From positions 868,001 through 932,000 of the forward strand of contig CAXXTQ010000001.1 in assembly GCA_963665005.2 (NCBI GenBank): a stretch of 64,000 nt of DNA, written 5' to 3'. Positions 42,683-51,782 of the stretch are shown one piece after another; the first letter of the stretch is position 1; every line of letters begins with the position of its first letter. The stretch is from G963665005 sp963665005 (GTDB taxonomy: Bacteria > Bacillota > Clostridia > Christensenellales > SZUA-584). The position numbers and the translations under genes are program-made. The notes below the pieces were generated by a model. The model saw only the letters and a list, made by a program, of their open reading frames with translations, did no database searches and was not told where the DNA came from.

Positions 42683-42912
42683 CCTTCGCCTTTTCGGCTA
42701 AATCTTTTATGCAGGGGATGGCTCAAAGCTTTAAGTGAATGATTAGTGTAAATGTACTAAAAGCCACATCTTATTTGTAATGTTAGTATAAATTGCTTTA
42801 TCCTAAGATAAAACAGTGGTGTAAGTATTGCTGTTAGTCCCCCTATTTAATGCCCTGCGAGTCAGGGCTTAGGCGCTTGCTATTACCGAAGGCAAAAGAA
42901 AAGACTTCTTTT
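42683..42912 (-). ncRNA. Structured tail of riboswitch RNA, no coding sequence
   Basis: About 230 bases between the aptamer and the terminator. Hairpins include GCCCTG-ACTCG-CAGGGC, TTATC-TTAG-GATAA and a GCC-GAAAA-GGC stem. A pairing of CCGAAG with CTTCGG (42887-42919) overlaps the 3' strand of the aptamer and could be the switching stem. No ORF of more than 10 codons starts with a ribosome site. Confidence 0.5.
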
Positions 42913-43003
42913 CTTCGGTGACCGGGCTGCCATATCTTTTACAAAAAGGTTTAGGCCCCTGGTTTTGCGTCCCCGCCTTTCGGTAGGTTTGCCATTATCG
43001 GCT
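42913..43003 (-). ncRNA. c-di-GMP-I riboswitch (GEMM)
   Basis: On the minus strand: AATGGCAAACC, CGAAAGGCGGGGACGCAAAACC, the tetraloop-receptor region GGGGCCTAAACC, then ATGGCAGCCCGGTCACCG. These match the GEMM-I aptamer in order and spacing. The residue corresponding to G20 of the Vc2 aptamer appears to be G, which fits c-di-GMP rather than cGAMP. It is convergent with proS and divergent from rho, and has no gene behind it. Confidence 0.9.
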
Positions 43004-43133
43004 TCAAAGCCAAAGTGTTTCATATTATTTTCACTTATATTTACCACAATATAAAGTTTTGAAACACTTTTCCTTAAAAAAAGTCTAGTTTTCAGTTTTT
43101 TTGGGTAATATTAGCATTAGCAGATTAATAGTA

Positions 43134-43163
43134 TTGACAATATACCAAGACAAATTATATAAT
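43134..43163 (+). promoter_or_regulatory. Promoter of rho
   Basis: TTGACA (43134-43139), 18-base spacer, TATAAT (43158-43163). Leader of about 120 bases before the TTG start of rho. Confidence 0.75.
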
Positions 43164-43292
43164 AAGCGTGGTCTTTATAGACCGAAATTTCTTTAAAGTA
43201 CGTTTATTCCTTAATTTGCCTGAATATTTATCGGATGTACGTTTTTTATTTCAGAGAATTCATTTTTATATAACCAAAAGGAGATTTTACAA

Positions 43293-44795
43293 TTGGATAT
43301 CAGTTTGTTGAAAGAAAAAAGCTTAGCTGACTTAAGAGAGATAGCCAAAATGGCTGGTATTAAGTCTGTCACAAAATTTAGAAAAAGTGAGCTTTTAGAT
43401 ACTCTTTACGACCTTGACAGAAAGGCCAAGAGTGAGCAGGAACCCGAGCCGGAAGATTCTAACATTCCTTCGTACCAGCAGGAGATTCTTGAAAAGCGCG
43501 AAAAAGAAAGCAAAGAGAAAAAGCAAGAGCCTTCAGACGAAGCTGAGCCCGAAAAAAAACAAGGCAGAGACGAGAAAATAATTGAGTACGTAATGGGCAA
43601 CGACGCAGTAAACGAGATATTAAACAAAGGAGACTGCGGAGACGCCGTTGGCATACTCGAAGTGCTTGCCGAAGGTTACGGATTTTTGCGCAGCGAGAAT
43701 TATCTTCCGGGCAACAAAGACGTTTATGTCTCTATGGCACAGATAAGAAAGTTTAGTCTGAAAACAGGCGATAAGGTAGTTGGAAAGACGAGGCCGGCAA
43801 AAGATTCAGAAAAATTAAACGCGCTGCTGTATATTGAGCAGGTAAACGATGACGCCGTGGAAAAATGCCTTACCAGAAAGCCTTTCGAAGAATTAACGCC
43901 TATACATCCCGAAAACCGCTTGACGCTTGAAAGGCCGAGCGCAACTAAAGATTTAGCGATAAGGCTTATAGATATGATAGCGCCTATAGGCAAAGGCCAA
44001 AGAGGGCTTGTCGTTTCTCCGCCAAAGGCCGGTAAAACGATAATGCTTAAAAAAATTGGTAACAGTATTACCGCTAACTATCCTGATGTACATCTTATCG
44101 TGCTGCTCATAGACGAACGGCCCGAAGAAGTTACGGATATGCAGCGTTCTATCGACGGTGAGGTCGTATACTCTACATTTGACGAAAAGCCGGAAAATCA
44201 TACGCGCGTTTCGGATATGGTTATTGAGCGTGCAAAGCGCATGGTGGAACAAGGCAAAGATGTTGTAGTTCTTCTCGACAGTATCACAAGGCTTGCGCGC
44301 GCATACAATCTTATTATTCCGCCGACGGGCAGAACACTGTCGGGCGGGCTTGACCCCGGTTCGCTGTATAAGCCAAAACGCTTCTTTGGCGCGGCCCGTA
44401 ACATTGAATTTGGCGGAAGCCTTACGATTATTGCGACGGCGCTTGTCGATACAGGCTCTCGAATGGATGAGATAATATACGAAGAATTTAAAGGTACGGG
44501 CAACATGGAAATACACCTCGACCGCCGCCTGTCCGAAAAACGTATATTCCCGGCGATAGATTTGCACAAATCAAGCACCAGAAGAGAAGAACTGCTTCTT
44601 TCTAAGAAAGAGCTTGACGGTATATGGACTATAAGAAAAGTCATGGCGAACGGAAATACAGCCGAAGTCGCCGAACAGCTTATAGGCATGCTCGCAAAAA
44701 CACAGACAAACGACGCCTTTTTGGAAAAGCTTAAGAGCTGGCTCAATGTCTGGGATAAGGAAGGGTATAACTTTGCTCCAAAGCAGAGGTTCTAG
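43293..44795 (+). CDS. rho: Transcription termination factor Rho
   Basis: Hexameric RNA helicase that ends transcription, 500 aa. Rho-N domain at 1-45 (LLKEKSLADLREIAKMAGI), a charged insertion rich in E, K and Q (45-100), the cold-shock RNA-binding domain (AEGYGFLRSENYLPGNKDVYVS) and the ATPase core: Walker A SPPKAGKTIML, Walker B DVVVLLDSITRLARAYN and Q-loop PTGRTLSGGLDP. The start is TTG with AAAGGAGAT upstream. Normal for Clostridia with the extra insertion. Confidence 0.97.
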   Translation: MDISLLKEKSLADLREIAKMAGIKSVTKFRKSELLDTLYDLDRKAKSEQEPEPEDSNIPSYQQEILEKREKESKEKKQEPSDEAEPEKKQGRDEKIIEYVMGNDAVNEILNKGDCGDAVGILEVLAEGYGFLRSENYLPGNKDVYVSMAQIRKFSLKTGDKVVGKTRPAKDSEKLNALLYIEQVNDDAVEKCLTRKPFEELTPIHPENRLTLERPSATKDLAIRLIDMIAPIGKGQRGLVVSPPKAGKTIMLKKIGNSITANYPDVHLIVLLIDERPEEVTDMQRSIDGEVVYSTFDEKPENHTRVSDMVIERAKRMVEQGKDVVVLLDSITRLARAYNLIIPPTGRTLSGGLDPGSLYKPKRFFGAARNIEFGGSLTIIATALVDTGSRMDEIIYEEFKGTGNMEIHLDRRLSEKRIFPAIDLHKSSTRREELLLSKKELDGIWTIRKVMANGNTAEVAEQLIGMLAKTQTNDAFLEKLKSWLNVWDKEGYNFAPKQRF

Positions 44796-44804
44796 CGCGA
44801 AATA

Positions 44805-46832
44805 ATGTACAAAAAAGCTTCGTTTATAGATAAAGGGCAACTATATAATAAATTAGTATATGTATATTTTTGCTTTTTCTCAATGTTCGTGGCTGAACGT
44901 TTTTCAATGAATATTTTCTACGGCGCGGCATTGTTTTTTTCGTTGTCCGCGTTGTTTAGAATATACAGGTTTACGGTAAAAACAACATACGATTCCCGTC
45001 TGCAAAAAACGTTCAAAGCGGGGCTGGGCGTATTTTTTATGCTTTCTACCGCTTATATCATCATTCTTTATCCTTTTTTGTTTGTTTACCAAAATTCAGT
45101 ACTGGCTATAATTATTATTATTTTGATGTTTGCCGAAGCAAGCATAGAGAATATTTGTCTGCGCAGAAAAGCAAAACAAAAAATGCTTGCAAAGCGCGAT
45201 ATAATTAAAACCATACTGCCCATTGAGCTCTTTTTTATAGTAATACCGAGCGGCTTAGCGTACACGGCGGGTTTCGGACTTTTTAAGATAGTGCTTATAG
45301 GAACGGTAATCGGTATGGTTTTTTGTTTTTTCCGCCAACTTGTTTTCAGAGATTACGCCGCCGAATATCCTAAAGCGGGCAGCATATCAAAAGACGCAAA
45401 GCAGATAAGAACGGTAAGGCTTTTTGACGGAATGGTTATAACATCGGGCGCGGCGCTTAATATCTTTGCATTTATGTATATACTTTTTATTATGTTCTCA
45501 AGAGCCGGCAATTTCTTTCTTGACTATTTCGTAGTGTTTATCGGCCTGGCGCTCGTTCTGGGCGCGCTGCATTTTGGCACATCAAAAGTAATAAAATCTT
45601 CTTTGATACAAAAAATAGGCAAAAACGCAGCGTTTATCTTAGGCACTGCGACCGCGATTTTCTCGGTATATATTTTCAGGGAAAGCTGGTTCCAGAGCGG
45701 ATTCGCTATTTCTATGCAGACTATACTTCTTTTTTTCGGGCTGACGCTTCAAATAACGGCAACATACGGATTAAAAGAAGATGTGTTTAATGTAATAAAA
45801 CTCTATAACAAAGATATAGACAAAAACGCGCTTGGAAAAAGAACGGCACGGCTTGAGCTCTGGACAGCTATAATATCCGAGGCTGTGATCTTAGCTGTCC
45901 TTTTGATAATTATATCTAATCCTTTATTTTACAGAATGAACGTTGAAGAATACATCGTTTATGCGCCCGATATAGGCAGCACAGTGATTATCATACCTAC
46001 CATTTTTCTTATAATATCCTTGGTATATTCAATTAAACAGCCGCTTACAAAAAAATATGAACAGAAACTTAAAGATTATTCGGATATTAAAAAAGCGGGT
46101 AAAGAAAACGTTGATATGGAAAAAAGGCTCACCAATGTACTTATAAAAAAATATAAAAAGCGCATAGGCGTATATATAATACGTGCTTTTTTAAAACCTA
46201 TAATGTATCATACGGTCGTTGGCAAAGAAAATGTTGATGCGTTGCCCGGTATTTTTGTTTTTAACCACGGCGAATTTTACGGGCCTATAGCGGCGGTTGT
46301 TTTTTTACCGTATCATATTCGGCCTTGGATATTAAACAAGATGATTGACAAAGAACAGATTACTAAACATATATATGAAGGTACTTTCAGCAAAAGCAGA
46401 TTGCTGCCGAAATTTTTAGGGAAAATAATCGCAAAAGCGTTAAGCCCGATAATAGTCTGGGCGCTTCTTTCTTTTGAGCCAATACCAGTATACAGAGGAA
46501 CGGCAAGAGACGTTATAAAGACGTTTTCTATGTCCGTAGAATGTTTGAGCTCGGGCGACAGTATACTTCTTTTTCCCGAAAACCCCGAAGAAGAGTACAC
46601 AGAAAAAATAAGCGCTTTTTACAAGGGCTTTGCGAATCTGGGTAAGCTTTATTATAAGGCAAAGGGCAAAAAAGTAACCTTTTATCCCGTACATGCAAGC
46701 CGGCGCAAACACATTCTTCAAATCGGAGAGGGTGTAAAATATAACCCGGGCAACGGCAGAAAAGAAAGAGACCGTATCATACTTTTGCTGGAGCAAAGCA
46801 TGAAAAAAATGCAGCGCATAGACGATATGTAA
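44805..46832 (+). CDS. Multi-pass membrane protein fused to PlsC-like acyltransferase
   Basis: A 675-aa fusion. Residues ~1-410 have about 11-12 hydrophobic helices, transporter-like but without a clear motif. Residues ~455-670 resemble lysophosphatidate acyltransferases: FVFNHGEFYGPIAAV, PIPVYRGTARDV and ILLFPENPEEEY. The usual HX4D is changed (His-Gly-Glu-Phe-Tyr-Gly), so the acidic residue that follows His is not at the normal distance; activity is uncertain. It starts 10 bases after rho with no own ribosome site. It could move or modify a lipid. Name not assigned. Confidence 0.8.
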   Translation: MYKKASFIDKGQLYNKLVYVYFCFFSMFVAERFSMNIFYGAALFFSLSALFRIYRFTVKTTYDSRLQKTFKAGLGVFFMLSTAYIIILYPFLFVYQNSVLAIIIIILMFAEASIENICLRRKAKQKMLAKRDIIKTILPIELFFIVIPSGLAYTAGFGLFKIVLIGTVIGMVFCFFRQLVFRDYAAEYPKAGSISKDAKQIRTVRLFDGMVITSGAALNIFAFMYILFIMFSRAGNFFLDYFVVFIGLALVLGALHFGTSKVIKSSLIQKIGKNAAFILGTATAIFSVYIFRESWFQSGFAISMQTILLFFGLTLQITATYGLKEDVFNVIKLYNKDIDKNALGKRTARLELWTAIISEAVILAVLLIIISNPLFYRMNVEEYIVYAPDIGSTVIIIPTIFLIISLVYSIKQPLTKKYEQKLKDYSDIKKAGKENVDMEKRLTNVLIKKYKKRIGVYIIRAFLKPIMYHTVVGKENVDALPGIFVFNHGEFYGPIAAVVFLPYHIRPWILNKMIDKEQITKHIYEGTFSKSRLLPKFLGKIIAKALSPIIVWALLSFEPIPVYRGTARDVIKTFSMSVECLSSGDSILLFPENPEEEYTEKISAFYKGFANLGKLYYKAKGKKVTFYPVHASRRKHILQIGEGVKYNPGNGRKERDRIILLLEQSMKKMQRIDDM

Positions 46833-46861
46833 AAAAAGGTTTTGCCGGTCTGTAAATTTTT

Positions 46862-47476
46862 TTAAATTTCTCGTTCTATTCGTTTTTCGCCAAGAGGTTT
46901 TGGTATGGTTTTGCCAAGAGATATGTCAGCAATAAAATCAAAAAAAGCGTCTTTATCATTGTCAATGACGCTAATGGCTGCGGTTATTTCATCCGCATAT
47001 TCAATATCATTCAGCATATATCCAGAAGCTTCTATAAGATTCTGTGCCTTGTTCCATGTATTATAAGAAAAGGCGCATGAGTATACGCTGCATTTTATAA
47101 GCTCGACCTTTTTCGCAGCGTCAAGGCTGTCCGCCGCGCTTTGCGTATACGCACGGCATAGGCCGCCCGCTCCGAGAAGAGTGCCGCCGAAATACCTTGT
47201 GGAAATTACAAGAACGTTGATAAACCCGGTGTTTTTTATCACTTCGAGCATGGGCAGGCCGGCTGTACCCTGCGGCTCGCCGTCGTCGCTGTAGCGCATC
47301 ACGCCGTTTTCAAGTATGTAAGCAAAGCAGTTGTGCGAAGCGTCGTAATGCTCTTTTTTACGCTTTTCTATAATATCCTTTGCTTCTTGTTCGCTGTCGA
47401 TACGGCAGGCAAGCCCCAAAAATTTTGATTTTTTTATTATCAGGGCAGTCTCTGTTCTACCTTTTATCGATATCAT
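46862..47476 (-). CDS. YigZ/IMPACT family protein
   Basis: A 204-aa protein of the YigZ/YvyE family. The N-terminal domain has AYILENGVMRYSDDGEPQGTAGLPML and RYFGGTLLGAGGLCRAYTQSA, the family signatures. The second domain is a short ferredoxin-like fold. Homologues affect translation or fold-check tRNA, but the activity is not settled. Its start overlaps the end of tyrS by 4 bases, so both are in one operon. Confidence 0.93.
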   Translation of the reverse strand: MISIKGRTETALIIKKSKFLGLACRIDSEQEAKDIIEKRKKEHYDASHNCFAYILENGVMRYSDDGEPQGTAGLPMLEVIKNTGFINVLVISTRYFGGTLLGAGGLCRAYTQSAADSLDAAKKVELIKCSVYSCAFSYNTWNKAQNLIEASGYMLNDIEYADEITAAISVIDNDKDAFFDFIADISLGKTIPKPLGEKRIEREI

Positions 47477-48690
47477 TTTTTATAAATCACTTTATGAAAT
47501 ATTTTCTTGCCCTTTTTAATCATTAATTCGCCGTTGTCAAAGATTTCGGGAGTAATTGCCATAAACTCATCAGACGCTTTTTCGCCGTTTAAAGAAACGC
47601 CGTTTTGTTTAATGAGCCGCCTGCCTTCGCCCCGCGAAGCGGTAAGGCCGCAAGCCTGCATGAGGTCTACCAAAAGCAAATCGTCAATATCGTCTATTAC
47701 AGTTTCGGGAATAGAGCCACCCTGCGCGCCGCCCGAGAAAAGCGCCTGTGCGGCTGTTCTCGCTTTATCTGCCTCCTGCTCGCCGTGCACCTGTTTTGTG
47801 ACCTCGTACGCAAGCGTTTTTTTAGCTTCATTTATCTTCTCGTCTTTAAATGCGCTCAGGCGTTCAACCTCTTCCATAGGAAGGAAGGTAAGCAGAGACA
47901 GGCATGTTTTTACGTCCGAATCGTCAACGTTTCTCCAGTATTGGTAAAACTCGTAAGGAGACGTTTTTTCGGGGTTAAGCCAAACTGCGCCTTTTTCCGT
48001 TTTGCCCATCTTTTTGCCTTCGCTTGTAAGAAGAAGAGAAAATGTCATTCCAAAGGCGGGTTTGCTTTGCTTTCTTCTTATAAGGTCTGCGCCCATCAAT
48101 ATATTAGACCATTGGTCGTCTCCGCCGAGTTGCAGCGTGCAATCGTACTTCTTAAAAAGAACAAGGAAATCGTAAGACTGCATAAGCATATAGTTAAACT
48201 CTAAAAAGCTTAAACCTTTTTCTAAACGGCTTTTAAAGCATTCTGCCGTAAGCATTCGGTTTACCGAAAAATGCCTGCCCACATCCCTTAAAAACTCTAC
48301 ATAGTTTAATTTTAGCAGCCAGTCTGCGTTGTTTACCATTATAGCTTTGCCGGGCGAGAAATCTAAGAACTTGCTTATCTGCTTTTTAAAGCTGTCTGCG
48401 TTTTTCTCTATAGTCTGCTCATCCATCATTTTTCTCATGTCCGTCTTGCCAGAAGGGTCTCCGACCATAGCCGTTCCGCCGCCTACAAGAGCGATTGGTT
48501 TATGCCCCGCTTTTTGCATATGCGCCATTGCCATGAGCTGTACATAGTGGCCGACATGAAGGCTGTCCGCTGTCGGGTCGAAGCCTATATAAAATGTTAC
48601 GCTTTGCTTCTCGAGCATCTCATAAAGCCCTTCGTGCGTAACTTGTTTTAAAAATCCTCTTTGTTTTAGTACATCGTATACGTTTGCCAT
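47473..48690 (-). CDS. tyrS: Tyrosine--tRNA ligase
   Basis: Class I aminoacyl-tRNA synthetase, 405 aa. HIGH-type motif PTADSLHVGHYVQL, tyrosine/tRNA site QSYDFLVLFKKYDCTLQLGGDDQW, KMSKS-type motif KKMGKTEKGA and a C-terminal S4 RNA-binding domain (TASRGEGRRLIKQNGVSLNG). AGGAGAGTG precedes ATG. No tyrosine T-box leader is recognisable upstream. Confidence 0.97.
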   Translation of the reverse strand: MANVYDVLKQRGFLKQVTHEGLYEMLEKQSVTFYIGFDPTADSLHVGHYVQLMAMAHMQKAGHKPIALVGGGTAMVGDPSGKTDMRKMMDEQTIEKNADSFKKQISKFLDFSPGKAIMVNNADWLLKLNYVEFLRDVGRHFSVNRMLTAECFKSRLEKGLSFLEFNYMLMQSYDFLVLFKKYDCTLQLGGDDQWSNILMGADLIRRKQSKPAFGMTFSLLLTSEGKKMGKTEKGAVWLNPEKTSPYEFYQYWRNVDDSDVKTCLSLLTFLPMEEVERLSAFKDEKINEAKKTLAYEVTKQVHGEQEADKARTAAQALFSGGAQGGSIPETVIDDIDDLLLVDLMQACGLTASRGEGRRLIKQNGVSLNGEKASDEFMAITPEIFDNGELMIKKGKKIFHKVIYKK

Positions 48691-48998
48691 AACACTCTCC
48701 TATTTTTATCTCTCGTTTAGTATTATAGCGATAAATGAGGCATGTGGCAATTATGATTTTATTTTTGCATCATAAAGAAGGGAAGGCAAGCAGATAAGAC
48801 GTTTACTTAAAAGTGCGCTGTATGCCGTTATTTTTGTATTTTAAGATAGTAAAGACAAAAAGTCGAATTTTGCAAATAATGATATAAACTTAGTTTATAC
48901 TGCCTGTTTGATTACATATTAGGGCAAAAAGCAGGAAAAACATATGTGAATATCGAACTTTAACATTACGTACATATTCTTACATAGGAGGGTTTTTG
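48691..48998. promoter_or_regulatory. Divergent intergenic region tyrS/spoVG
   Basis: 308 bases, AT-rich, no gene seen. A possible sigma-H promoter for spoVG is GCAGGAAAA (48931-48939) with ATCGAACTT (48952-48960); spacing and the C in GAAC make it weak. The strong ribosome site GGAGGG precedes the spoVG ATG. No T-box or other riboswitch is recognisable. Confidence 0.4.
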
Positions 48999-49283
48999 AT
49001 GGATATCACGGACATTCGTATTAGGCGAATAGAAACTATGGGCAAATTAAAGGCTGTAGTGTCTGTGACTTTCGATGATATGTTTGCCATACACGACATG
49101 AAAATCATTGAAGGGCAAAACGGTTATTTTATTGCAATGCCATCGAGAAGAACACCGAACGGGGAGTATAAGGATATAGCACATCCCATAAACTCTGCAG
49201 CACGTTCGCTTATCCAAACCGCAATCTTAGAAAAATTTGAAAGCTTGCCGGACGACGAAGGATATGCTTCTTTTCAGATGTGA
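48999..49283 (+). CDS. spoVG: SpoVG family regulator
   Basis: A 94-aa nucleic-acid-binding regulator. MDITDIRIRRIETMGKLKAVVSVTFDD, FAIHDMKIIEG and YFIAMPSRRTPNGEYKDIAHPIN are hallmarks. ATG at 48999 is 6 bases after GGAGGG. Known roles include septation and virulence control in Bacillota; presence does not prove sporulation. A terminator follows. Confidence 0.96.
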   Translation: MDITDIRIRRIETMGKLKAVVSVTFDDMFAIHDMKIIEGQNGYFIAMPSRRTPNGEYKDIAHPINSAARSLIQTAILEKFESLPDDEGYASFQM

Positions 49284-49310
49284 GCAAAACTTGTAAAATT
49301 AGAGATTAAA

Positions 49311-49335
49311 AAACCCGTGATGTTCACGGGCTTTT
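49311..49335. terminator. Bidirectional terminator spoVG / PIN-TRAM gene
   Basis: AAACCCGTGA (49311-49320) and TCACGGGCTT (49324-49333) pair with a three-base loop. A and T runs on both sides suit the convergent genes. Confidence 0.85.
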
Positions 49336-49358
49336 GGTGCGTTTTCTACAGCCAAATG

Positions 49359-50450
49359 CTATTTCATTTTCGCAAAAATCATTCTTCCGGCCGATGTCTG
49401 AAGTACACTAGTAACTACCACAGACATTGGTTTATCATGTTCATTTTTTGCGCCCTCGACAACTATCATAGTGCCGTCATCAAGATATGCTATGCCCTGA
49501 CCCGGTTCTTTTCCGTCTTTTACGATGGTCACCGTCATTTCTTCGCCCGGCAGAACAACAGGTTTAATAGCGTTTGCAAGTTCGTTGATATTCAGCACGC
49601 TGACGCTTTTTACAGCGGCTACCTTGTTTAAATTGTAATCGTTAGTTACAACGATACCGTCCATTTCTTTCGCGAGGTACAAAAGCTTAGAGTCTACCTC
49701 GGTTGCTTCGTCGATCTCTGCGTGAACGATATTTACAGGCAGGTCAAGTTCTGTCTGTATGCGTTTTAGTACGTCAAGGCCTCTTCTTCCGCGGTTCCGT
49801 TTTAAATCATCGGCAGAATCGGCAATATGGCGAAGCTCATCCAAAACAAATTCCGGGATAATAAGAGCTCCTTCTATGACGCCTGTTTTGCATATGTCAA
49901 AAATACGCCCGTCAATTATAACGCTGGTGTCAAGAAGCTTTGGCTTTGCAGTTGTGTTATCTTTGTTTTTGTCAGAATCTTTATGCCTTTTAAAAAATCC
50001 GGATTCTAAAAAATCAGGTTTATGACGTATCAAAACAGATATGCCGAGATAGACGCAGACGATATAAATAATTACGTTGATAATACCGGCAATCCATGAA
50101 ATTACTATGCTGCTTATAAGAAAAGATAAGAAGTACGCCACCACCAGGCCGAGGATAAGGCCGATTATTGCCGGCAGCAAGACGTTTGACGGCAGCTTGG
50201 CTAATTTTCTGTCCGCCCTTCCGACCGATTTATAGATAAGCGCGACTATGGGTTTTGATAAAAATAAAAAAATTATACCTGATAATATTCCCGAAGACAC
50301 GAATATAATTAGATTCAGCCATTGCGGCAAAGCTGCGTAAATGTTTGTTTCGTTTATGCTTGCCATTATCTCGAACACGAGGACAACAATACCGGGGCCT
50401 ACAAACAAGCCCATCAATGTTATGAAAAATCTGGATATTTTTTTTCCCAT
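49359..50450 (-). CDS. PIN and TRAM domain membrane protein (YacL-like)
   Basis: A 363-aa protein. Four membrane helices in the first ~140 residues (FFITLMGLFVGPGIVVLVF, LIIFVSSGILSGIIFLFL, VLLPAIIGLILGLVVAYFL, AGIINVIIYIVCVYLG), then a PIN nuclease domain (LLDTSVIIDGRIFDI, VLDELRHIADSAD, RGRRGLDVL, VVTNDYNLNKVA) and a C-terminal TRAM domain (GEEMTVTIVKDGKEPGQGIAYLDDGTM). Acidic residues of the PIN site are present, so RNase activity is likely. In Bacillota it is commonly close to carD, as here. Confidence 0.94.
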   Translation of the reverse strand: MGKKISRFFITLMGLFVGPGIVVLVFEIMASINETNIYAALPQWLNLIIFVSSGILSGIIFLFLSKPIVALIYKSVGRADRKLAKLPSNVLLPAIIGLILGLVVAYFLSFLISSIVISWIAGIINVIIYIVCVYLGISVLIRHKPDFLESGFFKRHKDSDKNKDNTTAKPKLLDTSVIIDGRIFDICKTGVIEGALIIPEFVLDELRHIADSADDLKRNRGRRGLDVLKRIQTELDLPVNIVHAEIDEATEVDSKLLYLAKEMDGIVVTNDYNLNKVAAVKSVSVLNINELANAIKPVVLPGEEMTVTIVKDGKEPGQGIAYLDDGTMIVVEGAKNEHDKPMSVVVTSVLQTSAGRMIFAKMK

Positions 50451-50526
50451 TAATCTACCTCATAAAAATATAGCATGGTTACCCAAATAATAGGACAGCC
50501 GTGCAAAATAAAAAACTATAATCCAA

Positions 50527-51003
50527 TCAGATCATTTGTGTAATGATTTTTTTTACTTCTTCATCTTTTTTATCGCTGGCAAGAGCAAGCTCAGAGACGA
50601 GTATCTGCATAGAAGTCCCAAGCATTTTCTTTTCGCTCGAAGAAAGATTCTTTTTAGATTCGCGCTTTAACAACCCTTTTATTACCGAAGCAATCTCAAA
50701 AACATCTCCCGATTTCATCTTTTCGAGGTTTTCACGGTTGCGGCGGTTCCAGTTTGTAGACTCTTCTGTGTCATCTTTGCCTTTAAACGATTCTATTACA
50801 CGCTCATATTCTTCGATAGAGATTATCTTTCTAAGGCCCGCTTTTTCCGCGCTCGCTACAGGAACATGAACTTTGATATCTCCTTCGGCAAATTTTAAAA
50901 CATAATAGCTTCTTTTTTTATCCAAAAATGTTTTTTCTTCAATTGCTTTGATATATCCTGCACCGTGCATAGGATATGAAATTTTGTCATTCTCTTTAAA
51001 CAT
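50527..51003 (-). CDS. CarD/CdnL/TRCF-domain transcription regulator
   Basis: A 158-aa RNA-polymerase-binding factor. MFKENDKISYPMHGAGYIKAIEEK and YYVLKFAEGDIKVHVPVASAEKAGLR are the CarD-family signatures, followed by a helical C-terminal domain (TEESTNWNRRNRENLEKMKSGD). It stabilises transcription initiation in related bacteria. AGGATT lies upstream of ATG. A TRCF interaction domain fold is expected. Confidence 0.94.
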   Translation of the reverse strand: MFKENDKISYPMHGAGYIKAIEEKTFLDKKRSYYVLKFAEGDIKVHVPVASAEKAGLRKIISIEEYERVIESFKGKDDTEESTNWNRRNRENLEKMKSGDVFEIASVIKGLLKRESKKNLSSSEKKMLGTSMQILVSELALASDKKDEEVKKIITQMI

Positions 51004-51225
51004 CTGAATCCTCCCATACTTATCTATATGATAGCGCAGTGGGGGTGCTTTGTCAAACTAGGGCGAATACATATAATAAGGAAAAAACAGATAAAAAAAG
51101 CGATTATATCGGTAATTTTCGCATATTGACAGATGTAAACGACGGGGCTCCGGGGCTCTTATTAGTATTTGCACCAATATGTATTTATTGCATATTGTTT
51201 ATTATCAGTTTTAAAGGAGATATAT

Positions 51226-51672
51226 ATGAAAAAATGTAATTATATGTTAAGAGCAGCAACGGCAGTCCGCGGTAATTCAAACGCACCGGGGCTCCATGGC
51301 TGCGTGTGGTTTTGCGATATATCGTACGGAGTGCACGTAAGAGCGAAGATTTTCTGCCTGCCGAAAAATGATACGGGATTTTACGGATTTCATTTACATG
51401 AAACGGGCGACTGCTCTCTGCCCGATTTTAGCGGAGCCGGAGGGCATTATAACCCAGGAGGGCTTGAACACCCTTTGCACGCGGGCGATTTTCCTATGCT
51501 TATAGCAGATAATCGCATGCAGGCGGAACTTATCTTTGTTACTTCACGTTTTAGAGTAGAAGATATTTTGGGCAGAGCTGTAATAATACATTTGGGGCGT
51601 GACGATTATACATCGCAGCCATCAGGAGACGCAGGCACGCGCATAGGCTGCGGTATTATCCGCGCTTTATAG
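51226..51672 (+). CDS. Cytoplasmic Cu/Zn superoxide dismutase-like protein
   Basis: A 148-aa Cu/Zn SOD family protein. Start at 51226 follows AAAGGAGAT; no signal peptide. Copper ligands by alignment: His56 and His58 (GFHLHETGDC), His74 (GGHYNP) and His122 (IIHLGRDD). Zinc ligands: His74, His82, His85 and Asp88 (HPLHAGDFP). The electrostatic Arg near the end (TRIGCGII) is kept. All ligands are present, so it should be active. Lack of export is unusual for bacterial Cu/Zn SODs. Confidence 0.9.
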   Translation: MKKCNYMLRAATAVRGNSNAPGLHGCVWFCDISYGVHVRAKIFCLPKNDTGFYGFHLHETGDCSLPDFSGAGGHYNPGGLEHPLHAGDFPMLIADNRMQAELIFVTSRFRVEDILGRAVIIHLGRDDYTSQPSGDAGTRIGCGIIRAL

Positions 51673-51782
51673 CTAAAATTTGAATACGTCGGTATAAAAA
51701 ATAATTTAATATACCTTACAAACTTGTACGGTTAACATTGTGCAAAATGTGATACAATTGTATAAATGAGGTGAAATTATTT

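Noticed and set aside
42883..42936. Short minus-strand ORF within the c-di-GMP riboswitch
   Set aside because: It starts inside the aptamer at ATGGCAGCC, encodes 16 residues and has no ribosome site.
44198..44746. 182-codon ORF antisense to rho
   Set aside because: Shadow of Rho codon bias, no start site or domain.
48691..48998. T-box leader for tyrS
   Set aside because: No GGTGG-type T-box sequence or specifier stem is recognisable.
51039..51239. 66-codon ORF overlapping the SOD start
   Set aside because: The SOD start at 51226 has a clear ribosome site and all metal ligands; this ORF has neither.
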